Source: Pogona vitticeps
Taxonomy: Eukaryota > Chordata > Lepidosauria > Squamata > Agamidae
Assembly (NCBI RefSeq): GCF_051106095.1
Contig: NC_135787.1
Span: forward strand, 154,946,001 to 155,010,000
Direction of reading: 5' to 3'
DNA length: 64,000 bases
Below the pieces are notes generated by a model, which worked only from the letters and a program-made list of their open reading frames with translations, was not told where the DNA came from and did not search any database. This document shows positions 35,915-48,022 of this stretch, piece by piece. Position 1 is the stretch's first letter. Every line of letters starts with the position of its first letter. A program made the position numbers and the translations under genes.

Positions 35915-36657
35915 TAGAGATGGGGACAACTCACCATTTAGAACTATAGATGGGGATGACTCACAACTTTTGATGACTCACGAAGAACGAAGTTGCCCAC
36001 ATGAAGCGAGGAATAACAAAGTCATTTGTTGATTCATGGGAAGGTTATCAAACAAATCAACACCCCTTGCTGCCACGGCCCCCACTGCCACCTCCGCTGC
36101 CAACCCCCCACAGTCTACTCCCCACGCCTTTCTCTCCCTACCTTAGCCCCCCAACCCCACCAATACCCCTTTACCGTAATCGCCACCAGCACCAAGGTCT
36201 CCATCTGGCCTCCCAGCCACAGCGTGTAAAAAAGGGAGACTGGCTGCCCTTTGCAAAGATGGCAGCTTCAGCTTCATTTAGGTTAGGGAAGCTGCAGCTG
36301 CCATCTTTGCAAAGGGTAGCCTGCCTTAAGGGAAGCCAGGCTCCCTTTTTACATGTTGTGGCTGAGAAGCCAGATTGAGACCTCAGTGGTGATTATGGTA
36401 AGGGGGTGTTGGTGGGGGTGGAAGAGCTAAGGTAGGGAGAGGAAGGGGTGGGGGCTAAACTGTGGGGGTGGCTGCCTGTGGAGTTGAGTGGCTGCCCATT
36501 TTTTTAATATGAAGGACAAATAAAAATGGGTAAATACTCATCCCTTCATATTCATGGGGGGTCTCTGGAACCCATGAATATGAAGGGACAACTATTTAAC
36601 AAATCAGCTATTTTTGTTGAAAAAGCCGATCCGTTTTTATATTCGTGCCCATCTCTA
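35915..36657. mobile_element. hAT MITE, 743 bp, perfect 8-bp duplication
   Basis: Ends TAGAGATGGGGAC and GTGCCCATCTCTA are inverted, and GTTAGAAC flanks both sides (35907-35914 and 36658-36665). The interior holds a large hairpin: the arm around 36225-36268 (AAGGGAGACTGGCTGCCC, CAAAGATGGCAGC) returns inverted at about 36294-36352. Long proline-rich open frames here are not genes. Confidence 0.8.
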
Positions 36658-36700
36658 GTTAGAACTGAATTGATGGCATATAATTATCATGATTACCTTA
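36658..36700 (+). mobile_element. SINE segment 3 of 3
   Basis: AGAACTGAATTGATGGCATA followed by TAATTATCATG is the 3' end of the SINE that began at 35355. Confidence 0.55.
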
Positions 36701-37508
36701 AAAAACCATTGATGTAGAATTTCACTAAGTTTTTTGGGAGACGGTGAGGAATTCTTGGCACTGCAGTCAACTGTAGTCATAAGGGCCACAATTTGTACAC
36801 TTCTCTTGTAGGAAAACTGAGCCTTTTAAACTGCTGGACTACACCATCATGGATTCTCATAACTTTTTTTTGTCTGTACTCAGGTAACAAATTTGTGTTT
36901 TTCAGAAACCTTAATTGTCTCTTTCCATTCGCTCCCCCCCCCCACAAACACTTCCTTTGCTCATTAATATTCATATCAGCCACTCACTTTTACATAAGAA
37001 AGTAAACAGATTTCACTGTTTAGCTGGGATATAAACCTGTTTTTCTATTTCTAGGCAGTCTTTTTTCCTCACTAACAACACTCAGTAGGACACACAGATG
37101 GACAAAGTTCTTTGCTGGGTCTCTATAATCAGTCTTGACACATGACCTGTCAAATAGGCAGTTGGTACTACTAAACAAAATTCTGAACTTCCTATCTCAG
37201 AATTTATATTTTGGTAGGAAAGTATCAATATTTCTGAACCACAGATTTAATAAGATTTAGTAAGAGTGATTTAATAAGAATGGGTCTGGTTTTCCAGTTG
37301 TTCTGATACTAGTTATATGTATACCAGAGTATTAAAAAGACACAACACTTTGCTTTGTCCCATAGTTTCTGTTGATTGCAACACAATCCTATGCATTTAA
37401 CTCAAAACTAAATCCAGCTAGGTGGATTGAGATGTTAATGTAATAAACAGGGAAAATAGACAAGATTACTGTAAAAGCTTTTGGCTTAGATTTTAGATAT
37501 GCACTTAC
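36701..37508. other. KERA intron 2, unassigned remainder
   Basis: AT-rich sequence up to the donor ACA|GTAAGT of the long KERA exon. Confidence 0.4.
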
Positions 37509-38397
37509 TGTCAATCTTGTTGTTATCGAGATGAAGGTGTTCAAGGTGAACACTGATAGCAGGGATTCTGGTGAGTGCATTGTAAGATAGCTGAAGGACA
37601 AGAAGAGATGAAATATTAAAGACGTTCATTGGCAGACCTTCATCAGTTAATTTATTGTTGTTCAATCGAAGGAAAACCAGTTTGAGCATTGCATCAAAGT
37701 AATTTGCTGGTATGGCTTCAATAGAATTATTGTCCAAATACAGTTGCACGACATTATTTGGAAGGGCTGGTGGCATTTTAGTGAGTGAATTCTGAGCAAT
37801 ATTGAGTTGCATGAGACTGTTGAGTCCCTGGAATGTATTACTTGAGAGAGTGCTGTCCAGCAGCGTGTTTTGATGTAGATCTAACACAGTGAGGTTTTCC
37901 AAATTGCTGAAAGCTCCTTCAGGGATTGTAGTGATTTTGTTCCTTGCTAAACGCAGCTGCTCTAAGCTTGCTGGCAGTGGAGCAGGCACTTCTTCTAATT
38001 CATTGTCTTCAAGAAACAAGTAAAGTAGATTTTTCATGTTGCTGAACACACCTTTTTCAATGCCATTGCTTGTGATTTTGTTCTTGTTCAGATTTATCCA
38101 TTTTAATTGAGTGGCATTCATAAAGGATTTCCCTGTAACAGTTCCAATGTGATTATTTTGCAGATAGAGATACCATATCCTTGCTGGGATGGCAGGTATT
38201 TCTTTAAGTTCCTTGCTGTCACAGTATAAAGCATTTGGGAAGCTAGGTGGACAAAAACATTCTTGTGGACACTCAAAGCTGTAGAGAGACCAATCATATG
38301 GATCAAGTTCATCATCCATTAATCTGATATTTTGGGTTGACACAGTGTGGGTCAAGAAGACTACCAAAAGGTTGGAACAGAGTTTTACATTCATCAT
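37509..38397 (-). CDS. KERA: Keratocan, main coding exon (296 codons plus one base)
   Basis: Keratocan is a secreted class II SLRP carrying keratan sulfate. In vertebrates it is concentrated in corneal stroma, where it regulates collagen fibril spacing. A signal peptide covers about residues 1-20. The N-terminal cysteine cluster C-x3-C-x-C-x9-C is at 43, 47, 49 and 59 (CPQECFCPPSFPNALYC). Leucine-rich repeats fill residues 65-296, for example LYLQNNHI and LEQLRLARNKIT. Asn-X-Ser/Thr sites lie at 94, 168, 223 and 261. Human keratocan shares WINLNKNKIT, FLEDNELEEVP and LYLDNNSIE-type blocks, and its length of 352 aa matches 351 here. The acceptor (TTTCTAAG) puts the exon start at 38401. Two ATGs stand in a row and the first is used here. 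The N-terminal 35 residues diverge from mammals. Confidence 0.95.
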
Positions 38398-38401
38398 TTA
38401 C

Positions 38402-39901
38402 CTTAGAAAGAGAAGGAAAATAGTTTTTAAAACCATACATCTTCATGACATTGTTACCTAAAAGCAAGGACTTTATTTATCTATAGAATCTGGAGTTGTT
38501 ATCTTTGTACAGGTGAAACTCTGTTTTACATTGTGTCATAGGTATTTTCCTGAAGAAAAAGGGTCACATTGTGATGTACAGAGGGAACTGTATGTTGTAA
38601 CCACCAAACACTTTATACCTCTGTCTGGATTATAAAAAGGTCAGACTTGAGGGATGTGTGCACATTCAGTTCTCATTTAAAAGAAGCTTGATAGTTTGCT
38701 TCACTTACTGATCATTTAGTTCAATAACACTTTAAGCCATCATATTTCCTAGCATGGCAACCCTGTATTTCCTCAGACAGAGGAGGACTGAAACATATGA
38801 GCACTGACATAATTACTTTCATTGACAGTGAGCCAGGTAACGTTTCATCCTTCTTTAAGGAACTCACATATTCTTTTGTATTCCTAGATGAGAATGGCAT
38901 CTGGATTAAATTTTCTAGGCCCTGACTTCATCACACACAAGAAGAGGATCAAAGTATATTATAACAGCTGCTTGCTGGGCATGTTCCCCAGAGGTCTGGA
39001 GAAATCTCTTTCAAAAAGCTGTCTCTTTCCTTCAATCTCTCTCCTGTGCCCCAAATTACTGGCTTTCTCCTAAAAAGCATAAATTACTTACCAAACAAAC
39101 TCTGCCTAGAACTGCTTGACACATACTTAGATTTCTTTGTCCAAATCCATTCTTAAACTATCCACACTGGAGATAACTTTTTCCATCACTATATGTTCAG
39201 AAAGCTAAAATGCAAGCCAAGTTCCTATATTACAGTAATTTTGTACGGTACAGTAACAGTACATCCCAAATTATAATGTTCCTCTTGGTTGATAGAAGTG
39301 AATTGATACATTCCATTTCAAAAGCAAGGGGAGAATAACCCAGCTGCAGCAGCCTACATCTAAGTGCCACACAGAAAAGAGTTTTGGTTTGAAGGGTGGG
39401 GTGAATACAAAAATGAAATTAAAGCCTAGATTCATAAGGATCACCAAAGTGAAAACCAATATATTGTATTATTTACTTTCAAAAGGCTCTTCTGCTCTAG
39501 AGCTGCTCTAAAACATCACATCCAATAGCTCAATAGCCTTTGAAGCTAATGGATAATAGTCTACCACCTTGCTGAGTAATACTTGAAGTAATAAGAGAGG
39601 GGGGGGGCTAAACAACATCTCTTTTTCTTACATGTCTATAAATATCTCATTCTCAACATTCATATTGTGAATAGTGATAAAAATATTTTACCTTAGACAG
39701 GTTAAGTAGTGATTTCTGAAGGCTGTTGCAAAGCCATTGAAGTGCAACAATCTTTGTTTCCTTTCAACATCTTAAAGCCCAAATTCTTGAGAATGTATGG
39801 GATAAAACTCTAAAATATTCAGCAATAATCCCAAGAAACAATACCCAAGATAAATATTGCCCTATTTTTCTAATTTGACAATGCTTCAGAATCTCGCTTA
39901 C
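38402..39901 (-). other. KERA: Probable KERA intron 1
   Basis: The interval between the coding-exon acceptor and the candidate untranslated first exon. No repeat is recognised. A TATAAAG word on the minus strand near 38613 has no usable donor after it. Confidence 0.4.
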
Positions 39902-39978
39902 CTCGGCTTTCTTGGATTTTCTTCTGTTCTTCCTATTGGTCACTGTTGTGAGAGTGTAAGAGGTTGACTCAGGCACCA
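39902..39978 (-). other. KERA: Candidate non-coding first exon of KERA
   Basis: On the minus strand a purine-rich exon ends AAATCCAAGAAAGCCGAG|GTAAGC, a strong donor 1.5 kb upstream of the KERA coding exon. A TATATATTA box lies about 26-30 bases before its estimated start. Keratocan genes have an untranslated first exon, so the arrangement fits. Its exact 5' end is inferred from spacing only. Confidence 0.5.
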
Positions 39979-40002
39979 CACAGCCCTTCACAAATACAGC
40001 CT

Positions 40003-40012
40003 AATATATACT
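40003..40012 (-). promoter_or_regulatory. KERA: Candidate KERA TATA box
   Basis: The minus strand reads GTATATATTAGG at this point, about 100 bases upstream of a strong splice donor. It is the only TATA-donor pair I saw upstream of the KERA coding exon with usable spacing. Confidence 0.4.
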
Positions 40013-40019
40013 CATCATC

Positions 40020-41077
40020 GACTACACGGTTAACCCCTAAAATAGCTACGCACCTCAGGACTCCTGCACACTAAAATACAGGAAATCCTGGATTTCACAT
40101 CAAGCAGCTACAAACTCTTAAGTTCATTCCCAGAGATCTAAGTTTTGATTTTAAAGTAATAAACTTATGGAACTAGAAATCAGATGGCATTAATATATCT
40201 GTAATCAAATATTAATAAGTCATTTTCAAGCTATCTAAATTAAGGAACAAAGACAAAACTAATGCCATCTGTTCCTACAGAAGCCTTTTATTTGATTCTG
40301 ATAAAAAACAGATGCAAGAAAGCTTTTAAACATGAATCTCTTGATTAAGAAAAGTAGGAAAGACTGCTAAGAATTTTTAATGAAGTATTTTAGAACTGAT
40401 TTAATAATCTGATATAGTTCTTATTCTACTCACATTATTTTTGAACAATTTTCCGGAAACAGGACTGAATTTGTGCCACCTGTTCTAAACATTTTTCCAT
40501 ATAATTTTGGGACCCGTAACGCTTTTTTGTGCTTAATTAGTGCTGAACATTTGTTTTCTATCCAGTTTCACAGTCAAGACCATGTGTGTGCCACACGATA
40601 CTTAAAATGTGAAATCAAAATCAAAGTGACATCTAGTAGCGTAGCTAAATTAGCAACTCAGAAAATCTTTTTCAGTTTAAATGGGAGATGATGTCACTGA
40701 TGTGGTGAGATGGTACTTGGTTGGCACTGCTGAAGAGTAAAGAAGGAAAGTGGATACCTAACCTTACTTAGAGGTCATATGAGAAAGCCGCAGCAGAATT
40801 GGAAGGGGCTTGTCTGCATTGTGAAGCTCCATACCTGTTAAATTGCTCAGTATCTTATTTGGTGGATAATTTAAGAGAAGGCTTCTTAGTGTCCACTCCT
40901 AAGGTCCGGAATATTCTTGTCTTCCTTTGGCAGGAACAAATCTTTCAGTCAGACAAACTTTACCATCAAAGACAGGTTGTTGCTAAGAGAGGATTGGAAC
41001 TTCAGGGTGTTGTTTTCTTTTGACTGTTTTCAAAATTGTGTTTTCAATTTGTTCTTTATCTTAATTTTATTCATTTG
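40020..41077. other. KERA-LUM intergenic, unassigned
   Basis: Unique AT-rich DNA. The part after about 40800 may be a decayed LINE tail, but the match is too weak to name. Confidence 0.35.
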
Positions 41078-41497
41078 CAGTGGTACCTCAACTTAAGAAC
41101 TTAATCCGTATTGGGACTGCGTTCTTAAGTCAAAATGTCCTTAAGTCGAAGCACCATTTCCCATAGGAATGCATTGAAAGCCATTTAATCTGTATCTGCT
41201 GTTTTTTTTGTTCTTAAATCAAGGCGCTGTTCTTAAGTCGACACATTAGTTCCCATAGGAACTAATGCAAAGCCAGTTAATCCCTACCTATCACTAGGGG
41301 GTGATTTTTTTTAAAAAAAATCTTCTTTTGACCTAAGGTGAACTTAGGTCAAAAAAAGGGCAGGAAAGGGGTTCCCCCCTTTTTTTGGTTCTTAAGTCGA
41401 GGCTCCATTCTCAAGTCGAAGCAACTTTTTGCAAATGGAGCCGTTCTTTATTTAAATTGTTCTTATGTAGGGACGTTCTCAAGTTGAGGTACGACTG
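41078..41497. mobile_element. Tigger-type MITE
   Basis: CAGTGGTACCTCAACTTAAG opens and CTCAAGTTGAGGTACGACTG closes the element. The interior repeats TTCTTAAGTCGAAGC-type words in both orientations. TA follows on the right, and the left TA is degraded. Confidence 0.65.
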
Positions 41498-41499
41498 TA

Positions 41500-42554
41500 G
41501 TTTTATCAAAGATGCTCAAGCATCACTTTTTGGTAAGAAACTGAAGTATAGATTTAAGTAAATAGGGCTTACTTCCAGGTACACATAACTAGGATTGAAA
41601 AGCAGGGCTCTTTAAAATTCACAGAATAAAGGTGCATATTAAATAGGCAGGTTCCACTTAAAATATGTCTATTTTTTTCTGAACTCTGGCCTGCATTACC
41701 AGTGCTTACATGTTACCAGAAGAGAAACATCTGATCATAATATAGTTGACTTCATGCAGTGTATAGATACGTAAGCAGACATCACTGCATATTACAAGCC
41801 TGATCTAGTCATAAAAAGTATTTAAATGCAGTGTTACAGCATTAGTGTAAAGGCAAGTGATAGCTAACTTTTTGCTGAAAGACAATCACACTGTAGTATG
41901 TTTTATAGTATAGCATACCAAGGTCTCTTGCTCTCCTCAGGACAACAGTTTTTTGCCTGCCCAGTTCGAAGGGGGCTGGGAGAGAATGCTTTTCTGAAGC
42001 TGAGATGCCAGGATTATGTTATCTATCTTAGCATGGAAAACCTGTCCTTTACCACTGTGCTAGAACTCCTCCAATAACCAATTCAGTGGATGACATCAAC
42101 AAGCAGGAATGAAAGATACATTAAAAACACTGTGTTATGTGTAAGCATTAGCTATTATTTTATCATTTGGCTATGGTTTTGATCAGTCTTTGGGAAAATG
42201 TTTTTGCTCTATTTCTATATGTAACTATGTGTTTATGGTTTTGTTCAGTAGTTGTACCTAACAACTAATTAGTTTATCAAGAATATAAGTAACAATTAAA
42301 GGAATTCGACATCCAGTAGTATCAAATAGTTCTCCATAATATTCTTTTGATTGACAAGGAATTGATTTTTTCCGTAAACTTAGAATTCAATGGTACAAAT
42401 CTCCACAGAACTTTCAAAAATTTCAAAACACCACCATTGCCTTCACCTACCACATGTTTATCTTCTCCCCTCCACCACAGTTCACATTTAGAAAGAAAAT
42501 TTATTTAACTTTGATAAATAACAGAACTAAAGTAACTAGAAGTAGTATATCTGT
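41500..42554. other. KERA-LUM intergenic, unassigned
   Basis: Unique AT-rich sequence with no recognised feature. Confidence 0.4.
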
Positions 42555-42870
42555 TAAAATGCATTTAATGCGTTCCTGTGAGCTAAAAACTTACCTGTAA
42601 GCGAAAATCCTCCATCGGGGTGGCCATTTTCGGTGCCTCTAAAGTGAGGCAACACAGTGGTGGCCATTTTGTTTTTCCGGCAGCCATTTTGAAACTGCCA
42701 ATCAGCTGTTAAAAAATGGGCGCTTTGCCATGATCGCTTTCCCGCGATCATCGCAAAGCGATTTTTACCCATAGGGGCCATCGCTAAGCGATCGCTCTGG
42801 CGATGGCCAAAACCCCATCGCTAAGTGATTTCATCGTTATACGGAGCGATCGCTAAGCGAGGCACCACTG
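42555..42870. mobile_element. Tigger-type MITE, left end missing
   Basis: Contains repeated GCGATCGCTAAGCGA-type words and GGTGGCCATTTT blocks, and ends AAGCGAGGCACCACTG followed by TA. It is the same family as 57065-57446, whose left terminal repeat is present while this one is lost. Confidence 0.65.
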
Positions 42871-42872
42871 TA

Positions 42873-44567
42873 CTTTGCAACCAACTGAACAGATCAACAG
42901 CATACAAACTGATTCCAACATATGAAAGAGAGGGAAAAAGTCCTCAGGAGAGAGGCCAGGCTCTCTGAATTCAAAGGCTGGAAGGAATTATTGGTTAGTG
43001 CTAAATAATCAACTTAGCCCAGAAAGGTCCTTCCAAGTCACACAAACTACAGACAGCATGCAAGATTGCAAATAAAACCTTCTAAGTTTCCTAGTGGCAC
43101 TGCTCTAATAAATAAAAGTACTGAACTGATAGAGCCAAAGCTACAGTGAATACACTGCAGAGATGGCCTGGACATCAAGCATGAAATCCCTTTAATTCAT
43201 TTTCCCTTTCATTCATTCACAAAGCAGTTATTATTATCTTATATTTCCCACCAGATTTCTCCCATTGACTCCAATATTCTCCCATTTTCCCAATAACTGA
43301 GGGAGAAAAATCTTTTTTTTCCTCTTGTGGACCTACTAGCTTTGTCTTTCCAGCTTGATCCAGAACTACTCCATTCCTCCCTCCTCCAATTTAAAGTGAA
43401 ACAAAGATGTTGAAATGACTATGAGAAATAATTCAGGCAGCCACACCCCCAATGCCCCAAGTCATCCTATTTCTAGTATTCTGACCTCCTCTATCAGTCT
43501 GTGCTGTGATATTACTGCACCTGCAACAAGCCTCATTAGAAGGAAACAGGACCTCTCCCATCCATTAACTAGCTCCCCTTAATTTTTTATAATTGCACAG
43601 TCATGAATATGCACATTGATTTCTTGCTCTTTTTAAACAAATTGATTATATATATGCTCGAATGGGCTGGAAATGCCTAGACCACCCATCATCGTGTATG
43701 ACTCCTATTAAAAGGAAAGAATTGGTTCTTGTTCTCTTCTTTCTGTCAGTCCTCATAATGATGAGTTGGCTTAGTAACTATACCCAGATGTCTCTCAAGT
43801 TGACTCTTTTCTAACAAAGAAACAAAAGTCCGATTGTAATAATCAAGGGCAGTCCAGTCTATCAACTAATTGAAATGGGGTGGAAATAAATTGGCTTATA
43901 ATGTCATATTCCTATATGTGTGTACAGTACCCATATATAAGTATAAGTGAGTTCAGTGGGGCATACTCCCAACTATTTAAAGAATTTCAATTTTGGTTTC
44001 AGAGCAGCAAAGCAGTGGTACTAAGATTTGTGGTTTGCAGTTGATGCCACTTCTATGAGCCAATGCCAGGAAGAAATATTCATCTTTTTCTTTAGATGAA
44101 TGTATTCATTTTACTCATTTCCATTTCAGGTAAACCATCCATGGTTTTAGGAATCATCCTGTAAATGTTATGACTGATTCGCTGTTTTAGTATAACTGGA
44201 ACAGCAGCCTCTGCTGAGAGAAACAAAATGGGGTGACTAGAAATTTTATCCAATGTTTCTGCAGACTAATTCAGCTGTTTCAGAACAAGTGGAGTTTGAT
44301 CCTACTTTGCCACCTTATTTTTGCATCTTTTCTATTTCTCTGAACTGCTCTAAATCTATCCCTTGAACTGACCAGACTAGTTGATTGCCTATGGGTAGGG
44401 CTCAAATTATTAGGGTTCTATGGGGGACTGAACTTCATTGTTCATTGTGGATGCTTAGGAGAGTATGGGGTGTAATTTGTCTTAAACTAGAGGCATCAAA
44501 TGTTGCAGTTTGTGGATTTCATAATGTTTTAATGGTACAGATTCTGCCTCTTCCAGGAACAGGCCAG
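42873..44567. other. KERA-LUM intergenic, unassigned
   Basis: No exon or repeat is recognised. Base composition matches the surroundings. Confidence 0.4.
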
Positions 44568-44617
44568 AATGAACCTTAGAGTCCCTTCCAGCTCTGCGTT
44601 TCTATAGTTCTATGAAA
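44568..44617 (+). mobile_element. CR1 LINE 3' tip
   Basis: GAGTCCCTTCCAGCTCTGCG followed by TTTCTATAGTTCTATGA is the terminal CR1 block with its ATTCTATGA-type repeat. Confidence 0.6.
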
Positions 44618-44619
44618 CC

Positions 44620-45271
44620 ACAACTATAGTTTATTTAATTAAAATAACCTTGGTTTGAGATAGAGATAATTTCATCAGTTCATTTAGCCCTTTCCCCCCT
44701 TTTGCGTATAAATTTTCATTCCTTTCTAAGATTGGTTATAGCAATAATTAAGTGTTGCTTCTCTATTGGGACTGTGGTTACCTCTAAGAAGAGATGTCTT
44801 AAATTATGCTTCATATTATGGGACTGGATCTAAGAACCAATAAAATTAATGAGACAAATCAGGTGCAACTAATTTAAGTCCTATTGATTTCAATAGGCCG
44901 CTTAAAGAATAACTGATCTGGATCAAATTCATGGTTTGGAATGAGACCTACTTATTTCTAGCCACAGGAAACTGAGTGCAAGTGCCAGACTATGGTTACT
45001 TCATAACACAGAATGGAGGTAAAGGAGAAAGGGGTATATTTCAACCCATGGCACGTTTCCATTTAATTTATGGAATTAAAAAGGCTGTTATTCAAGATTA
45101 GTCAAAGCTTTTGACAGACCTTGCCTACACCAAAGCCAGAGGAGAAAAGCAAATGAAAATTCCCCAAGTTGCCCCTAGCCTCTCCTCCTGCTTCTAGGAG
45201 GAAGTTTTCCCTTTGACTTTTAATTTTTGAAAAGTGATATAGTGCATATGCCCTGCCTCTAAAACACTGAC
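44620..45271. other. Unassigned intergenic
   Basis: No recognisable feature. Confidence 0.4.
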
Positions 45272-45478
45272 ATTTTTTTGCACTTCTTTGGCCCCTCCAT
45301 GAAGCCGAGGAAGTGTTTAATTTGCCAATGTCCTGAAGTGGCTCTCTTCTTAAGCCACTTCACAATATTGGCAACTAACAGGAAGCCTCACTTTTTGGTC
45401 ATTTCCAACAACTGCATGAATTGGTTCACTCCAGCAAAAATGTTGTCTGATCACCATCTTTAGGAGTAAATCAGCCTC
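45272..45478 (+). repeat. Unclassified repeat family U, copy 2
   Basis: Shares TGCCAATGTCCTGAAGTGGC, CTTAAGCCACTTCACAATATT and CATTTCCAACAACTGCATG-type blocks with the copies at 29.5 and 46.2-46.5 kb. It contains the internal near-palindrome GAAGTGGC...GCCACTTC. No coding motif or terminal repeat identifies its class. Confidence 0.5.
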
Positions 45479-45479
45479 T

Positions 45480-46205
45480 CCCTGCAAGAGACCAAACAGT
45501 TAGCTTCACTTTTACTATATCTCATGTCTTTTATGGTTTTATTTCTTTATCTCAATTCAAGTGAAGGTGGGTAAGATATATGGGTAAGTATATGGGCCGT
45601 CGCTGCTGCTTGTGTGATTTGATGTTTCATTTTTGAAATAAGTCTTGTAAATTCCTTAATAGAAAACAAAATGAAGATTTCTCATGGTAGATTTTAGTTA
45701 TAGACTTGTATCAATTGCTTTTAATTTGTCTATTGGTTTGAAAAAGTCAAAGGGTAACAATTCCTGATGATGTGGCTTCAGATGATCAGTCAAAGAAACT
45801 GATAACAAGATCCAGATAAATGTAGTTTCTTCCAGATGTAGATTCCACATCACATTCATAATTCATCTTCTAACCTTTTGATTCTGGAGGAAAGGATTCT
45901 ATTAGTGTATTTGCTTTAAAATACGTAGTGTCCTGTCTTTGGAAATCTCCCTCTGGAAGGCTGTCTTGGTACTTTCTGCTGTTGCTTTTCTCTGACTCTA
46001 GAAATCTCATATGGAGGAAGCACAGTGAGGTTACTTAGAACTAAAACTGTTAATTGGTTTAACATTTCTAGTTTGTAGATTTCTTTTACTGTGAGTGAGA
46101 AAAAAGAACATTTCTGACAATATGCTTTTAAAATACGCTGATGTCAGTTTAGCTCCTAGCATCTTAGCATCCAGGTTGTTCATAAGCTAAGAGGCTAACG
46201 ACATG
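45480..46205. other. Unassigned intergenic
   Basis: AT-rich, no recognised feature. Confidence 0.4.
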
Positions 46206-46490
46206 GGCATTTAGCTCGCTGTTTCGTCTGCTACAAAAATTATCGGATAATATTTTTTGCTGGATAAACTAGCCCACATCTTTCTGGTTCTTGTCAGGGC
46301 TTTTGCTTTTTTGGTGTATGTAGGATGGCTTTCTTTTGGTAAGTTTCCAGTGCATGTGATTGCTAGGAATAAACCAAACAAATTTCCATTTTTGATTAGC
46401 AGTATCATGAAGTGGCTTAATAGAGCCTCTTCAGGATATTGGCTAATTAAACACATCCTCTGCTTCTTGGCAGAAGTGCGAAGGAAGTAA
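46206..46490 (-). repeat. Unclassified repeat family U, copy 3 (inverted)
   Basis: On the minus strand it reads AAGCAGAGGATGTGTTTAATT, CCAATATCCTGAAGAGGCTC and TTAAGCCACTTCATGATA. These match copy 2 in order, with about 80 extra bases near 46265-46350. Confidence 0.5.
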
Positions 46491-46494
46491 AAAA

Positions 46495-47189
46495 ATTTCA
46501 GCCTCCATTAGAGCTGTGAAAATACACTGCATCAGTAATAAAAAAGCAATTTTAAATCCTTTCTTTCACTTGTCTTAAAGGGCTGCTCAAGAAGCTTCCT
46601 GCAGCAGAATCTGCCACTGTGGCAGTTTCTCAATTGGCCCTTTAAGAGAAGGGGAAGAAGTGTGTTTGTGTGTTAGATATGTGTATTAGGCTGTGGTGGG
46701 AAGCTCTTGACCAGATCTTTGAGAAAAGTATATGTCCTAATACACTTCTCTTAAAGATCACTTGTAATACACATACCTACTACAAGGTCACTTGAGGTAT
46801 GTATGTCATTTGGGTGCAAGGATCATAGCAAATGGCATTCCAGACCTCCTAGTGGAGGTCTGGAATGCTCCAACCAAGCCTGCTCCAACCAAGCCATGTA
46901 GATAAGCCCTAATTCTCAGATAAAGTAGATTTAAATTTCATTGCTAAAGTCAGAAATTCATATTGTTTGTAAGACCAGGCATGTTTGACAGTTCCAGATC
47001 CATCAACAAGCTGCAAACCAAGTTCCATATGAAGACCTCTCATAAATTTGTATTGCCTTTCTATATTTTCAGCCAATTCTACAAAGTAAAGAGTTAAGCT
47101 TCATTGGCCAAGCATGCTGATGACACTGAATCATTGCCAGGATCTTGCCAAACTGTGGAAATTCACACTTAAATAACAAACGAAAATCA
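46495..47189. other. Unassigned intergenic
   Basis: Includes a small perfect hairpin near 46842-46865 (CCAGACCTCC / GGAGGTCTGG). Nothing else is recognised. Confidence 0.4.
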
Positions 47190-47469
47190 AATGTGTGGTA
47201 ATGGATACAAGAGCAAATCATCTCAACTTCACATACAACTTAATGGGATCTGACCTGGTAGTGATTTGCCAAAAAGGGGGTTGTAGGCCTATGTTAAATA
47301 ACTCAATGGAAGCATCAACCAAGTATGCAGTGGCTGTGGTGAATATTATGATTAGAAAGGAAATAAAAAATAAAACTGCCGATATCATACTGTTCTTATA
47401 CAAATCCATTGTGTGACCACATATGGAATAAGGTGTACAATTCTGGTCATCATAATTGAAGAAGAATAG
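47190..47469 (+). mobile_element. L3/CR1 LINE, segment 1 of 3
   Basis: Reads AAACTGCCGATATCATACTG, TGTGTGACCACATATGGAAT and GTGTACAATTCTGGTCATC, the familiar end of CR1/L3 ORF2 and start of its 3' region. A hAT MITE cuts it at AAGAATAG. Confidence 0.7.
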
Positions 47470-47918
47470 AAATTAGCACAAAGCTCTTCATGCTGGGTTG
47501 TCTTAAGTCATTGGCACAGCACCACAGGTGCTGCATGTTCCCTGCCACCTCCCCACTGGCACCTCTACTCACCAGTCAGCTCATGCTGCTTGTTCCCTCC
47601 TCGTTGTGCTATCTTCCAGTCATGACAGGAGCATGACTTCCCTTCTCTGCCTCTTCCAGCAGCTGCCCACTCAAAGGTAGCACTGCATGAAGGCCTGCCC
47701 TAACTCATTGTCAGCTGGTGGAGGAGGCAGAAAAGGGAAATCCAGGCTCCTGCCAGGACTGGAAGATTGTTTAATGGGGAGAGAACAAGCACCATGTCCT
47801 GGTTGGCAAATGGAGGTGCCAGCGGGGTGGGGGAGTGGGGTATGGAACATGTAGCACTTATGGTGCTGTGGCAACAGCTTAAGATGATATGGCAGGAAGT
47901 GCTTTGTGCTCATCTCTA
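47470..47918. mobile_element. hAT MITE in the L3/CR1 copy (first)
   Basis: The left end AAATTAGCACAAAGCTCTTC mirrors the right end GAAGTGCTTTGTGCTCATCTCTA. Flanks AAGAATAG (47462-47469) and AAGAATAT (47919-47926) match at 7 of 8 bases. Interior halves are partly inverted (CCAGTCATGACAGGAGC and GCTCCTGCCAGGACTGG). Confidence 0.7.
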
Positions 47919-48022
47919 AAGAATATTGCAGAGCTGGAAAGAGTGCAGGAAACGGCAAGCCAAGTGCTTAAGGGACTGGGGCACCTCTTTCATGAAGAAA
48001 GGTTGTGTTTAAAGATATCTGC
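47919..48022 (+). mobile_element. L3/CR1 LINE, segment 2 of 3
   Basis: GAATATTGCAGAGCTGGAAAG to GAAGAAAGGTTGTGTTTAAAG continues the LINE in register. Confidence 0.7.

Noticed and set aside
36001-36378. Proline-rich open frame of 125 codons
   Set aside because: It lies wholly inside a hAT MITE with an exact target duplication and reads through its hairpin.
38613-38637. TATAAAG (minus) and TATAAAAAGG (plus) words near the KERA coding exon
   Set aside because: No usable donor follows at a sensible distance on the minus strand. The pair at 39.9-40.0 kb fits better.
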